Assembly: GCA_003170875.1 (NCBI GenBank)
Contig: PMYJ01000031.1
Location: forward strand, 1 to 27,950
Source of the DNA: Candidatus Dormiibacterota bacterium
GTDB lineage: Bacteria > Chloroflexota > Dormibacteria > Aeolococcales > Aeolococcaceae
Length of the DNA stretch: 27,950 nucleotides
Direction of reading: 5' to 3'
Part shown: in pieces, positions 8,330 through 15,903 of the stretch
How the letters are laid out: each line of letters starts with the position of its first letter
Numbering within the stretch: position 1 is the stretch's first letter
Position numbers and translations under genes: made by a program
The notes under the pieces: model-generated
What the model was told of the DNA's origin: nothing
Databases searched by the model: none
What the model saw: only the letters and a program-made list of their open reading frames with translations

Positions 8330-9283
8330 TCAGTCGCTTGGGACGTGGCGGACGGGCAGCAGTCGGGCGCTGACCCTCTGCGCCGCCCCGACGAAACCCC
8401 GGGCGGCTGGCGACCGGTAGCGGTCGCGGTGCCAGGCCATCACGATCGTCCGAGTGGGCAGGTCGTCGAGATGCAGGATCCTGATCCGGGGGTCCTGCTC
8501 GTCCAGGGTGAGCAATGGGGTCACGGCCACGCCGATCTCGGCAGCCACGAGCCCCTGGAGGGTCCCGTTGTCGTCGGTGCGCATCACCACTCTCGGCTCC
8601 ACCCCGCGCTCGCGGAGAGCCTCCTCGACCCGCGCCCGGACGTGCGGGCTGCGGTTGCCGATCAGGGGGACATCTCGCAGGTCATCGAGGCGAGCCGACC
8701 GATCAGCCCCGATGGGTGAGCCGGCTGGGACCACCAGAACGTACGGGTCCTGAACCAGTTCGGTGGCCTCGAAGGGGCCCTCTGGGAGCGGGTAGGCCGC
8801 AAAGCTGAGATCCACCTGACCGTGCTCCACGGCAGTCAACAACTGGTCATCCGCCTCCTGCTCGGTCAGCTCCACCTCAACCCCCGGCCAGGCGGTCGCG
8901 AACTCGCGGAGCACAGCCGGGATGATCCGGGCCCCGACCGACTGGAAGGTGCCCAGCCGGAGGCTGCCGACGGCACCCGACTCGAAGGCGGCGAAGTCGG
9001 CCCGGGCGGCCCTCACACGAGCGATCACCGCCCGAGCATGCCGGACCAGCAGCTCGCCAGCCTCCGTCAACCGGGTCTGGCGCCGTCCGCGGCCGCGTTC
9101 GACCAGCCGCTGTCCGACGATCCTCTCGAGGGTGGTCAGCTGCTGGCTCACCGCCGACGGGGAGAGGTCCAGGACGTCGGCAGCGGCCCACAGGGAGCTG
9201 TTTTCTGCGATGGCCAAGAGGACCCCGAGATGGCGGATCTCGAGATCCTGCCATAAATTAGGATGGATCATATTGTATGTCAA
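8330..9283 (-). CDS. LysR-family transcriptional regulator
   Basis: About 313-317 residues, standard LysR length. The N-terminal winged helix-turn-helix covers IRHLGVLLAIAENSS, then ADVLDLSPSAVSQQLTTLE and GRRQTRLTEAGELLVRHA. A linker helix and a LysR substrate-binding domain follow (GSLRLGTFQSVGARIIPAVL, VEVELTEQEADDQLL, GQVDLSFA, LVAAEIGVAVTPLL). The start is uncertain: the coordinate given is a TTG, and ATG at 9271 would shorten the protein by four residues. No later start exists before the DNA-binding domain. The inducer is unknown; regulators of this family often control a divergent neighbour, which here is only the small ORF at 9328-9528. Confidence 0.92.
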   Translation of the reverse strand: MTYNMIHPNLWQDLEIRHLGVLLAIAENSSLWAAADVLDLSPSAVSQQLTTLERIVGQRLVERGRGRRQTRLTEAGELLVRHARAVIARVRAARADFAAFESGAVGSLRLGTFQSVGARIIPAVLREFATAWPGVEVELTEQEADDQLLTAVEHGQVDLSFAAYPLPEGPFEATELVQDPYVLVVPAGSPIGADRSARLDDLRDVPLIGNRSPHVRARVEEALRERGVEPRVVMRTDDNGTLQGLVAAEIGVAVTPLLTLDEQDPRIRILHLDDLPTRTIVMAWHRDRYRSPAARGFVGAAQRVSARLLPVRHVPSD

Positions 9284-9287
9284 TCAT
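9258..9287 (-). other. Nine-codon upstream ORF overlapping the LysR gene start
   Basis: ATG at 9287 reads MIDIQYDPS and stops with TAA at 9258-9260, in a different frame from the LysR gene. It has the best-placed ribosome binding site in the region: GGAG at 9299-9296 with an 8-nt spacer. It spans both candidate LysR starts (9283 and 9271). It may be a translational control element, or the ribosome site may simply serve the TTG at 9283. Confidence 0.35.
9266..9281. promoter_or_regulatory. AT-rich imperfect dyad at the LysR start, possible operator
   Basis: CATATTGTATG (9269-9279) is a dyad with CATA/TATG arms inside a locally AT-rich patch unlike the surrounding GC-rich DNA. It lies at the start of the LysR gene and upstream of the divergent small ORF, the usual place for autoregulatory LysR sites. 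A minus-strand TTGACA (9283-9278) overlaps it. Confidence 0.3.
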
Positions 9288-9327
9288 TGCACTAGCTCCA
9301 AAGAATAGGGGGGTCCATGATGGGGCT

Positions 9328-9528
9328 ATGGAATACGCCATCGTGGCTTTCATCCTTCTGATCGGGCCGCTGAGCATGCTGCTCGGGGCCGACTCCCGCT
9401 ACCTCGACGACCGCCGCGGCTCGTGGCCGGGCGTGGTGGGGGAACGGTGGAACCGGCTGATCTCGCGATCCGCCTCGCGGCTCTCGCCCTCGCCCGAGCG
9501 GCGAAAGCACTCCGGGTCGTCTGGCTGA
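9328..9528 (+). CDS. Small single-pass membrane protein
   Basis: A 66-residue ORF divergent from the LysR gene. Residues 2-20 form one hydrophobic helix (YAIVAFILLIGPLSMLLGA), followed by DSRYLDDRRGSWPG and a basic, serine-rich tail. GC-rich genomes carry many small proteins with one helix and a polar DSR-type tail, but I cannot name a family. The ATG at 9328 has a G-run only 2 nt ahead (GGGG) and another about 14 nt ahead, so the start is not well supported by ribosome-site spacing. The gene could be the target of the divergent regulator. The following 170 bp show no gene. Confidence 0.5.
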   Translation: MEYAIVAFILLIGPLSMLLGADSRYLDDRRGSWPGVVGERWNRLISRSASRLSPSPERRKHSGSSG

Positions 9529-9698
9529 CCGACGTCGGGGGACGAGCCGCCGGGGATCCAAATCCGCTGGTGCCCGGCCGGCGTCCCGGACTCGGCCAAG
9601 GGGCTCGGTCAAGGGGTTGGTCGCCATCGGCAGCCAGGGCCGGCAGCAAGAGATCGCTCTCGCGCGTGCGGGACGCCCCGGGCGACAAGGATTCCCCA

Positions 9699-10511
9699 TC
9701 ATGTGGGTGCTGGGCGCCCCCAGGTGGCTGGCACCGGCAGTGAGAGGCAGCGCACACCGCCTCCCGCCTTCATGAACTCGCCCATGGGCAGGCCCAGCGC
9801 CCGGTAGCCCACCTCCCGAAGCTGGCCGCTCAGCCCCGCCACGGCCTCGGAGGAGACGACCACGTCGCCGACCGCGATGGCGTTGCAGGCGAAGCCGGCT
9901 GCGATGCGGTCGGGGACCTCGATGAGCCGCCGGGCGAGACGTCGCACCCTCTCCCGCGAGGCGGGCGAGAAGGCCGACGGGGCGAAGAGGATGGTGCCGG
10001 CGTCGAGGGGGCAGAAGCAGGTGTCGAGGTGGTAGTAGCGCGGGTCGACCAGCTCCAGCTCCATCACGTCCACGCCGAGTGCCCTGGCGACCAGGGGGAT
10101 CGCCGCTCGGTCGGTGCGGAAACCGTGCCCGCAGACCAGGGTGTCCCCGACGAAGAGGGCGTCCCCGGCACCCTCAAAGGGGATGCCTTCGGTGTCGAGG
10201 ACCCGCATCCCGCGGCGCGCGAAGAGCTCGCGCCAGTGAATCTCCTCCCCCTGCCTCTCAGGATGCCGGAACCGGCTGAGCACCACCCGGCCGTCCCAGG
10301 TCACCCCGGCGTTGGCCGTGAAGACCATGTCGGGGAGCCCGGGCACGGGGTCGGCGAGCACGACCTCGGCGCCGAGGTCCCGAAAGGTTGCACGGAGGGC
10401 CTCCCACTGGTGCGCAGCCTGCCGGAGGTCGACGGGGCTCGCGACGTGCATCCAGGGATTGATCTCGTAGACCACCCCGAAGTGGGTGGGGGGACACATG
10501 AGGATGGGCAT
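9699..10511 (-). CDS. Arginine deiminase-superfamily hydrolase, dimethylargininase-like
   Basis: A 270-residue enzyme with the pentein fold shared by dimethylarginine dimethylaminohydrolases and amidinotransferases. Candidate active-site residues in order: Asp61 in GLPDMVFTANAG, Glu113 in FEGAGDALFVGD, His161 in RYYHLDTCFCPLD, and nucleophile Cys255 in MKAGGGVRCLSLP. The family forms a thiouronium intermediate on a guanidino group. Length fits DDAH and related hydrolases better than the larger arginine deiminases (about 400 residues). It may release citrulline from methylated arginine or act on another guanidino substrate; sequence alone does not decide. ATG at 10511 has GAGG about 8 nt ahead and TTGACG at 10566-10561 as a possible -35, so it probably has its own promoter. 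Confidence 0.85.
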   Translation of the reverse strand: MPILMCPPTHFGVVYEINPWMHVASPVDLRQAAHQWEALRATFRDLGAEVVLADPVPGLPDMVFTANAGVTWDGRVVLSRFRHPERQGEEIHWRELFARRGMRVLDTEGIPFEGAGDALFVGDTLVCGHGFRTDRAAIPLVARALGVDVMELELVDPRYYHLDTCFCPLDAGTILFAPSAFSPASRERVRRLARRLIEVPDRIAAGFACNAIAVGDVVVSSEAVAGLSGQLREVGYRALGLPMGEFMKAGGGVRCLSLPVPATWGRPAPT

Positions 10512-10620
10512 CGCCGATGCCTCGTCGGGACGGGCCGATCGCGCCAGGGCGGGGAGCTCCCGTCAACCGATGTCCCGATCATCGCACAGGCCCGGACGCC
10601 CGTCTCACCCGGCCTGACCT

Positions 10621-11667
10621 CTAGGTCGGAGGCGGTGACACCTCGAGGGGAAGCGCGGTCAGGACAGTGGGCCGGAAGCCCCGAGCCGGAACCGGCCGGC
10701 TGGGTGGCGGAGGCACCGGGTCCCGGCGGATGCACCACGCCGGGTCGATGTCGTCGCGCAGGGTGACGACCTCGGCACCCCGCAGGCCGCCATCCGCGCC
10801 GCGACTCTGGTAATCGACGGTGGCGATGAGCGGTGAGCGCATCCGGCCGCCCGGCGCGGCCCACCGCCAGAGCGTGGAGGTCTCGGCGATCTCCGCCGTC
10901 CCCGCCTCGATCAGCCGCGAACCCTGGTACTCGGCCAACCGGAGCCGGCGGTGGCGGGTGGATCCCAGCACCCTGTCGGCGCCGACCACGAGACAGTGAG
11001 CCCGGTGCCGCAGGGGAATGCGGAGGCGGTCCGGCGAGGCCACTCCGGGGTGGTAGTGGGCGCTTCCCCGGCGGGCGAGGAGCGCGGGCAGGCGGCGCGT
11101 GGCGGCGGCCTCCGCGAGGGCCTCCCCCTCACCTGCGACCCAATCGGGCACCTGGATCCGGGGGTCGGGAAGGGCCAGCCCCCGGAGCAGCTCGAGTCTC
11201 CGGTCCAACGCCAGCCCCATGGTCCCCCTGCCGCCGAGGTGGAGGAGGTCGATGGCCAGGTAGACGGCGGGAAGCCTCTGCTGGGTCGCCGCTCCGAGGG
11301 CCATCCTCTCCCCCAGGGCGACCAGATCGGGACAGCCGGACGGGTCGAGGACGGCGACGACTCCATCGAGGACGGCGGAGCGGGGCGCCAGCGGGGCGGC
11401 TGCGACCACGATCTCGGGAAAGCGGTCGCTGACGTCGGCGAGCGTCTCGCTCTGCAGGCGGACCGCGTCGGGAGAGGCGAAGAGGAGGGTGCGGGCTCCG
11501 TCCCAGTCGATCGAGAAGCGGAAGTCGGGATCGTCGAAGGCTTCGACGCAGGGCACCGAGAACTCCGGGAGGACGCGCCCCGGCAGCGCCGGCGGGACGG
11601 GGAGGCGGAGGGGGAGTGCGGCGTCCTCGATGCCCGAACGCCTGCGCGGATCGGCGGTGGGCCGCAC
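10621..11667 (-). CDS. ATP-dependent DNA ligase-fold protein lacking catalytic residues (putative pseudoligase)
   Basis: A 348-residue protein that follows the order of the LigD-type ligase domain: FSIDWDGARTLLF (about 51-63) sits where ligases have E-x-K-W-D-G-x-R, then RLQSETLADVSDRFPEI (motif Ia region), VLDGVVAVLD (motif III region), AIDLLHLGG, ALLARRGSAHYHPG (motif IV region, normally E-G-x-V-x-K) and an OB-like C-terminus. The nucleotidyl-accepting Lys is Asp54, the motif III Glu is Val103, and the motif IV and V lysines are Arg or absent. The whole protein contains no lysine, so lysyl-AMP cannot form. GTG at 11667 begins 5 bp after the ku stop, so the two are co-transcribed. The frame is intact and conserved in layout, which argues for a functional pseudoenzyme rather than decay. 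Possible roles are DNA-end or Ku binding. Confidence 0.78.
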   Translation of the reverse strand: MRPTADPRRRSGIEDAALPLRLPVPPALPGRVLPEFSVPCVEAFDDPDFRFSIDWDGARTLLFASPDAVRLQSETLADVSDRFPEIVVAAAPLAPRSAVLDGVVAVLDPSGCPDLVALGERMALGAATQQRLPAVYLAIDLLHLGGRGTMGLALDRRLELLRGLALPDPRIQVPDWVAGEGEALAEAAATRRLPALLARRGSAHYHPGVASPDRLRIPLRHRAHCLVVGADRVLGSTRHRRLRLAEYQGSRLIEAGTAEIAETSTLWRWAAPGGRMRSPLIATVDYQSRGADGGLRGAEVVTLRDDIDPAWCIRRDPVPPPPSRPVPARGFRPTVLTALPLEVSPPPT

Positions 11668-11672
11668 CCTGT

Positions 11673-12524
11673 TCAGGACGCGCGGCGGCGACGGGCGGAG
11701 GCGGTGACCCGTTCCGGCTCGGCGTCGTCGGCGAGGGCCGCCTGCCGCTGCCGTGACGAGGCCTCGACCGACGCCTTCAGGACGGCCATCAGGTCGGTGA
11801 TCTGGGCGAGCGGGGGCGACGGGATGCGCTCGAGCGGCCGGTCGTTGAGCTTCGCCTCGACCAGGCTCGCGACGGCGTCCCGGTACCCATCCCGATGCCG
11901 CGCGGGGTCGAAGCTGGCGGCCAGGTTCTCGACCAGCATCACCGCCATCTCCAGCTCCCGGGCGTGGACCTCGACCGCGGCGTCGGGGAGGGCGAGCTGC
12001 CCCGCGTCACGGATCTCGTCCGGCCAGTGGAGGGTGTTGAGCAGGATCGCCCGCTCGTGGAGGGCCAGGCGGCAGAGGTGCTCGCGGTCGCGCAGGGCAA
12101 CCTTGCCGACCGCCACCTTCCCGGTCTTCTCCAGCGCCATCCTCAGAAGCTGGTAGGGCTTGACCCCGACAGCCTCGGGCTCGAGGTAATAGGCACCCTT
12201 GACGTAGACGCCCGCGTCGATCTCGGAGTCGTCGCAGAACTCCAGGATCTCGATGGTCCGGGTCGAGGCCAGCGGCAGGTTGTCCAGTTCCTCGTCCTCG
12301 ATCCGCACGTACTCGTCCTTGCCGACCTCGAAGCCACGGACGGCGTCGTTCCAGCCGACCTCGCACTCCTCGACGGGGCACCAGCGCTTGTTCCGGAGCG
12401 GCGCACCGTCCCGCGGACAGAGGAGGCGGAAGGAGACCCCCTTGGACTCGTTGGCGAGGTACATCCGCACCGGGATGGCGACCATCCCGAAGCTGATGGC
12501 ACCCCGCCACATCGACCTGGGCAT
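11673..12524 (-). CDS. ku: Non-homologous end-joining protein Ku
   Basis: About 283 residues, the usual length of bacterial Ku (ring-forming core of the Ku70/80 family). It begins MPRSMWRGAISFGMVAIPV, with YVRIEDEELDNL, IEILEFCDDSEIDAGVYVKG, AYYLEPE and GKVALRDREHLCRLA typical of the family. The C-terminus is basic (ASARRRRAS), as in Ku proteins that contact DNA or ligase. Ku homodimers thread onto double-strand ends and recruit LigD. An ATG seven codons upstream (12545) is possible, but a near-consensus -10 TATACT (12536-12531) ends exactly 6 nt before the ATG at 12524, which would place transcription start on the A of the start codon. I prefer that leaderless start. The ligase-fold gene follows after 5 bp. 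Confidence 0.93.
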   Translation of the reverse strand: MPRSMWRGAISFGMVAIPVRMYLANESKGVSFRLLCPRDGAPLRNKRWCPVEECEVGWNDAVRGFEVGKDEYVRIEDEELDNLPLASTRTIEILEFCDDSEIDAGVYVKGAYYLEPEAVGVKPYQLLRMALEKTGKVAVGKVALRDREHLCRLALHERAILLNTLHWPDEIRDAGQLALPDAAVEVHARELEMAVMLVENLAASFDPARHRDGYRDAVASLVEAKLNDRPLERIPSPPLAQITDLMAVLKASVEASSRQRQAALADDAEPERVTASARRRRAS

Positions 12525-12530
12525 CGAACG

Positions 12531-12536
12531 AGTATA
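12531..12536 (-). promoter_or_regulatory. -10 element of a leaderless ku promoter
   Basis: TATACT on the minus strand matches the -10 consensus at five of six positions and lies 6 nt from the ku ATG at 12524. No good -35 is seen at 16-18 bp. The geometry is the same as at 16222-16227. Confidence 0.5.
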
Positions 12537-12566
12537 TGCGGGCATCCCCGTTTGCGGCGACGGCGA

Positions 12567-12580
12567 GCGGGGAAACCCGC
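12567..12580 (-). terminator. Hairpin between the AIM24 gene and ku
   Basis: A perfect 5-bp stem, GCGGG with CCCGC, closes a 4-nt loop in the 52-bp gap just upstream of the ku promoter. There is no T-tract, so termination of the AIM24 unit here is only possible. Confidence 0.3.
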
Positions 12581-12597
12581 AGCGGTCAGCCGATCGC

Positions 12598-13857
12598 TCA
12601 CCACTGCTGGCGGGTCGCCGGCGAGCTGCCCATCAGGTCGAAACCGGGGTCCTCCACCGGGACGAAGGCGGACTCCACCGCCACCCGACCCGGGCCGATG
12701 CACCGGAGCCAGAGATAGCGGTTCCCCCACGACCGCCAGGAGCGGTAGGCACCCGCCGGGTGCTCGAAGTGGAGGTGCATGGAGACGGAGAGGTCCTTGT
12801 AGAGAAGCGCCGTGGGCTTGATGAGGATGGTCTCGCCGGGGCCCAGGCGCCGGACGAAGGCGTTGCCCTTGGCGTGGAGCAGCACCAGCCCGGGGGCCCG
12901 AGGTGCGGTGAACCGGTCCAGGAACTGGCCCATCGGGTAGTGGGTCTCCTGATCGTTCTGGCCCTTCATGGTGCTGAAGTAGATCCCGCTCATCACCCAG
13001 TCGTAGGCGGTGGCCCCGCTCGCGATCAGCATGGTGTGCTCGCGCACCTCGACCCCGCTGCCGACCTGGATGGGCAGGGCGACGATCTCGCCGGCCGCGT
13101 CGTGACTGAACGCGATGTGCCCCTTGCCGCTGGCCTGGACCATCACCAGGGGCATGCCGGCGAGCATCCGGCTCCAGCCGCCCCGGAGCTTCAGGGTGTC
13201 GATGGTGATCCCGTCGTCGCGGAACAGCAGGGTGTGATGCATGAAGAAGACGGATTCGCCGCCGTCGAGGGTCACGTCCGCCACCGGGACCACGGTGCCC
13301 TCGATCTGGCAGGTGGACTGGCCGAACTGGATCCGGGCCATGTCCTTGACCGCGGGCAGCTGGGTCCATCCGGACGTGTCCTGAATTGCGCGGATATCGA
13401 CGGGAGCACCACAGGAGGGGCAGCTCGTGCCGGGGTTCTGGCTCGCCATCCCGCACCAGGGGCAGCTGTAGGAGCCGGGTGGGGCCGGGGCCGGAGCCGG
13501 CGGCTGGGCCATCGCGGGCGGCGGCGCGAAAGACGTGCCAGGTGGCACCTGCTGCGCCGGGAAGGGTCCTCCGGGGCCCGGCATCCGCGAGATGTCGGGG
13601 ATGGGGATGCCCAGGGGTCCACGCCGGAATGGGAAGGGCATGCCCGGTTGCGGGGTCCACCCGGGAGCGCCGGCAGGCTGGCCACCAGGGGGCGTGGGCG
13701 CGGCGGGCGGCGGCCCAGTGGGCGGGCCGCCGGGCTGGGCCGGATTGGCCGGGGAGCCGAAGTTCGGAGAACCCTGCCCCGGGGCGGGTGTCGGATTGGC
13801 GGGGGAACCCCAGTTGGGAGAACCCTGACCAGGCGGCGGCGGGGGGTTGGAGGCCAT
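12598..13857 (-). CDS. AIM24-family protein with proline-rich N-terminus and zinc ribbon
   Basis: A 419-residue protein. Residues 1-128 are Pro/Gly/Ala-rich and include two copies of a 13-residue repeat (GQGSPNWGSPANP at 10-22, GQGSPNFGSPANP at 27-39). A zinc ribbon follows with C132, C135, C146 and C149 (CxxC-x10-CxxC), then an AIM24 (DUF124/PF01987-type) beta-rich domain at about 165-405. That domain shows CQIEGTVVPVADVTLDGGES, GKGHIAFSHDAAGEIVALP, REHTMLIASG and GLVLLHAKGNAFVRRLGPGE. AIM24 is named from a yeast mitochondrial inner-membrane protein; bacterial function is unclear. It begins 7 bp after the first AIM24 gene. The two share domain order but not the proline-rich extension, so they are paralogues. 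Confidence 0.88.
   Translation of the reverse strand: MASNPPPPPGQGSPNWGSPANPTPAPGQGSPNFGSPANPAQPGGPPTGPPPAAPTPPGGQPAGAPGWTPQPGMPFPFRRGPLGIPIPDISRMPGPGGPFPAQQVPPGTSFAPPPAMAQPPAPAPAPPGSYSCPWCGMASQNPGTSCPSCGAPVDIRAIQDTSGWTQLPAVKDMARIQFGQSTCQIEGTVVPVADVTLDGGESVFFMHHTLLFRDDGITIDTLKLRGGWSRMLAGMPLVMVQASGKGHIAFSHDAAGEIVALPIQVGSGVEVREHTMLIASGATAYDWVMSGIYFSTMKGQNDQETHYPMGQFLDRFTAPRAPGLVLLHAKGNAFVRRLGPGETILIKPTALLYKDLSVSMHLHFEHPAGAYRSWRSWGNRYLWLRCIGPGRVAVESAFVPVEDPGFDLMGSSPATRQQW
13741..13830 (-). repeat. Tandem coding repeat in the proline-rich region
   Basis: Two copies of a 13-residue unit differing at one residue (Trp/Phe), with a 17-residue period, near the N-terminus of the second AIM24 protein. 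The DNA repeats are visible as two closely similar stretches ending in similar GGGAGAACCCTG / CGGAGAACCCTG strings on the plus strand. Confidence 0.7.
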
Positions 13858-13864
13858 CTCGCCG

Positions 13865-14677
13865 CTATTCGGTCGCGTGGTGGACGTACATCGACTGGAT
13901 GCCGAGACGCCCGGGCCCGGTCATCCGCACCATGTGCAGTCCGGCCCCACCGAAGAGACCGGTGGTGAGCTTCTGGGTCTCGACCGTCATCTGCACCGAG
14001 GAGTCCTTGTAGAGGTAGGCCCCGGGCTCGAGCAGGATCGATTGACCGGCCGCGAGCTGCCGCTCGAAGACGTTGCCGTAGCCGTGGAGGATGAGGAGTC
14101 CCGGCTGCCCGGCGGCGATGAAGCGGTCCATGAACATCCCCTGCCCTCCGAAGAGGGCGGTGCGCATTCCCTGGATCCGGGTGTACGAGTACTGGACGGT
14201 ATGGGAGGCGAGCAGGAAGGCGTGCTCTCGGGCGTCCAGCTCCATCGAGGGATGGAGCGGCAGGACCACCAGCTCACCGGTGGCGTCGCGGGAGAAGGCG
14301 ATCCGGCCGGGCCCGCGGGCGGTGGTCACGATGTGGGGCATCCCGGCGAACGACCGCTTCATCATCCCCTGGAGGGGCATGACGCCGACCGGCACGGTCT
14401 GGTCCTTCCAGAGCATCACGTGGTGCTCGAAGAAGACGCCGTCCTGGGGCGAGAGGGTGATCTCGGCGACCGGCACCAGCTCCCCCTCCACCTGGCAGGC
14501 CGAGGACCCGAAGTGGAACTCGGTCATGTCGCGCAGCCGGGGGGCCTCCCGCCACCCCGAGTCGGAGACCAGGTTGCGGACGTCGAGAGGCGCCCCGCAG
14601 GTGACACAGCTCTGGGCGCCGGCCGGGCTCTGGCCATGGCACCACTGGCACTCGATGCGCTGCCCGACGGCTTCCAT
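13865..14677 (-). CDS. AIM24-family protein with N-terminal zinc ribbon
   Basis: A 270-residue protein beginning MEAVGQRIECQWCHG. A zinc ribbon uses C10, C13, C24 and C27 (CxxC-x10-CxxC), then an AIM24 domain at about 45-262 shows CQVEGELVPVAEITLSPQDG, GPGRIAFSRDATGELVVLP, REHAFLLASH, GLLILHGYGNVFERQLAAGQ and GPGRLGIQSMYVHHATE. I chose the ATG at 14677 because GGGAG lies at the right distance; an upstream in-frame start at 14728 has no such site. It is 96 bp downstream of the SPFH gene and 7 bp upstream of the second AIM24 gene. The cellular role is unknown, but pairing with SPFH suggests a membrane-surface complex. Confidence 0.88.
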   Translation of the reverse strand: MEAVGQRIECQWCHGQSPAGAQSCVTCGAPLDVRNLVSDSGWREAPRLRDMTEFHFGSSACQVEGELVPVAEITLSPQDGVFFEHHVMLWKDQTVPVGVMPLQGMMKRSFAGMPHIVTTARGPGRIAFSRDATGELVVLPLHPSMELDAREHAFLLASHTVQYSYTRIQGMRTALFGGQGMFMDRFIAAGQPGLLILHGYGNVFERQLAAGQSILLEPGAYLYKDSSVQMTVETQKLTTGLFGGAGLHMVRMTGPGRLGIQSMYVHHATE

Positions 14678-14773
14678 AGCGATTCTCCCTGTTGCGGACG
14701 GCGAAATCGTAACCACCCGGCCGCCCATGCGGTGAGACGGATCCTGGGGCCGGGAAAGGGCGGAGGGAAGGCG

Positions 14774-15868
14774 TCAGACGGCGGGCGGTTGCGGTGGAGC
14801 GGGTGGGACGCCAGGAGCGACCGGCGGCCCGGCGGGAGCCGGCGCGGCGCCAACCGGCTGGCCGCAACCGGCGCAGAAGCGGCCCCCAGCGGGACTGGTC
14901 GCCTGGCACTGGGGGCATTGCACCGTCGCCGCTGCGGGTGCCGGAGCGGGAGGCGCATAGCCACCGCCGGCACCGCCGGGGAAGCCGGACCCCGCCGCCG
15001 GAGCCGGAGCGGCCTGCACCGGCTGGGCCATCTGCCCGCCCAGGCCGAAGCCGGCGGCCATGAACGCGGGCGAGACCGCTCCGCCTCCCTGAGCCATGCC
15101 CTGACCGGCGCCGAGGGCCATCTCTCCGGCCGCGTATCCCTGGAAGGAGCCGGCCAGCCGCGAGTAGGCGGTGTCCTTGCTGAACTGCTCCAGCCGCTTC
15201 TGAGACTCGTCGTCGAGGCTGATCGTGAAGTTCCCCATCCGGGCGACGGTCAGGCCGTAGGTGGCGAGCTGCTGGTTGGCCAGCTCGATGATCGCCTTCT
15301 CGATGTCCTCGGTGTAGGCGGCCAGCCCCAGGATGGGCCAGCCGTTGCGCACGATCTGCTTGGTGACGTCAGTGCGGAGCACCTTGAGCAGCTGCTCGGC
15401 CACCCAGTTGGTGACCGCGGAGTTGTCGGTGACGTCCACGGTACCCACCAGGTTGACCAGCAGGTTGGCGGGCTCCACCACCTTGAGGCTGTAGTCGCCG
15501 AAGACCCGCAGCGAGACGATCAGAGTGCTGACCGGGTCCTGGACCGAGTCGATCTTGCCCCCGAAGCGGTTCTGGGTGAACTCGCGGTTGCCGACGAAGT
15601 ACAGCTCGGCGCGGTAGAGGTTGCCCCCGGTGAGGGCGTCGGCGAAGATGCCGAGGAAGGGCAGCTCGGTGGCGTCGATCTGATGCCGGCCGGGAGGGAG
15701 GGTGCCCTTCACCTGGCCCTGGTACATGAACACGGCGACCTCATCCGGGGCGACGATGGCGTGGGTGAAGCGCCGGATCTCGTGGTCGGGCCACTTGAAG
15801 ACGATCTGGCCCTTGCGGTCGTCGGGGACCGCGATGTTCTCTCGTGCTCCGGGGAAGAAGCCAGGCAT
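14774..15868 (-). CDS. SPFH-domain protein with C-terminal zinc ribbon
   Basis: A 364-residue protein. Residues 20-235 form an SPFH (stomatin/prohibitin/flotillin-like) domain: EVAVFMYQGQVKGTLPPGRH, AELYFVGNREFTQNRFGGK, YSLKVVEPANLLVNLVG and a charged helix ending DDESQKRLEQFSKD. The layout matches the bacterial YdjI/virion-core-like SPFH branch. Residues 240-315 are Gly/Ala/Pro-rich. A zinc ribbon follows with C318, C321, C332 and C335 and the same CxxC-x10-CxxC spacing as the two AIM24 partners, then a Pro-rich tail. GAGAGGAGAG precedes the ATG at 15868. Proteins of this branch probably assemble at membranes; no catalytic role is expected. It is the second gene of the unit, after a small membrane protein. 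Confidence 0.9.
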   Translation of the reverse strand: MPGFFPGARENIAVPDDRKGQIVFKWPDHEIRRFTHAIVAPDEVAVFMYQGQVKGTLPPGRHQIDATELPFLGIFADALTGGNLYRAELYFVGNREFTQNRFGGKIDSVQDPVSTLIVSLRVFGDYSLKVVEPANLLVNLVGTVDVTDNSAVTNWVAEQLLKVLRTDVTKQIVRNGWPILGLAAYTEDIEKAIIELANQQLATYGLTVARMGNFTISLDDESQKRLEQFSKDTAYSRLAGSFQGYAAGEMALGAGQGMAQGGGAVSPAFMAAGFGLGGQMAQPVQAAPAPAAGSGFPGGAGGGYAPPAPAPAAATVQCPQCQATSPAGGRFCAGCGQPVGAAPAPAGPPVAPGVPPAPPQPPAV

Positions 15869-15903
15869 GGCTGTGTCTCTCCTCTCGCTGGACCGTCAGC
15901 AGA

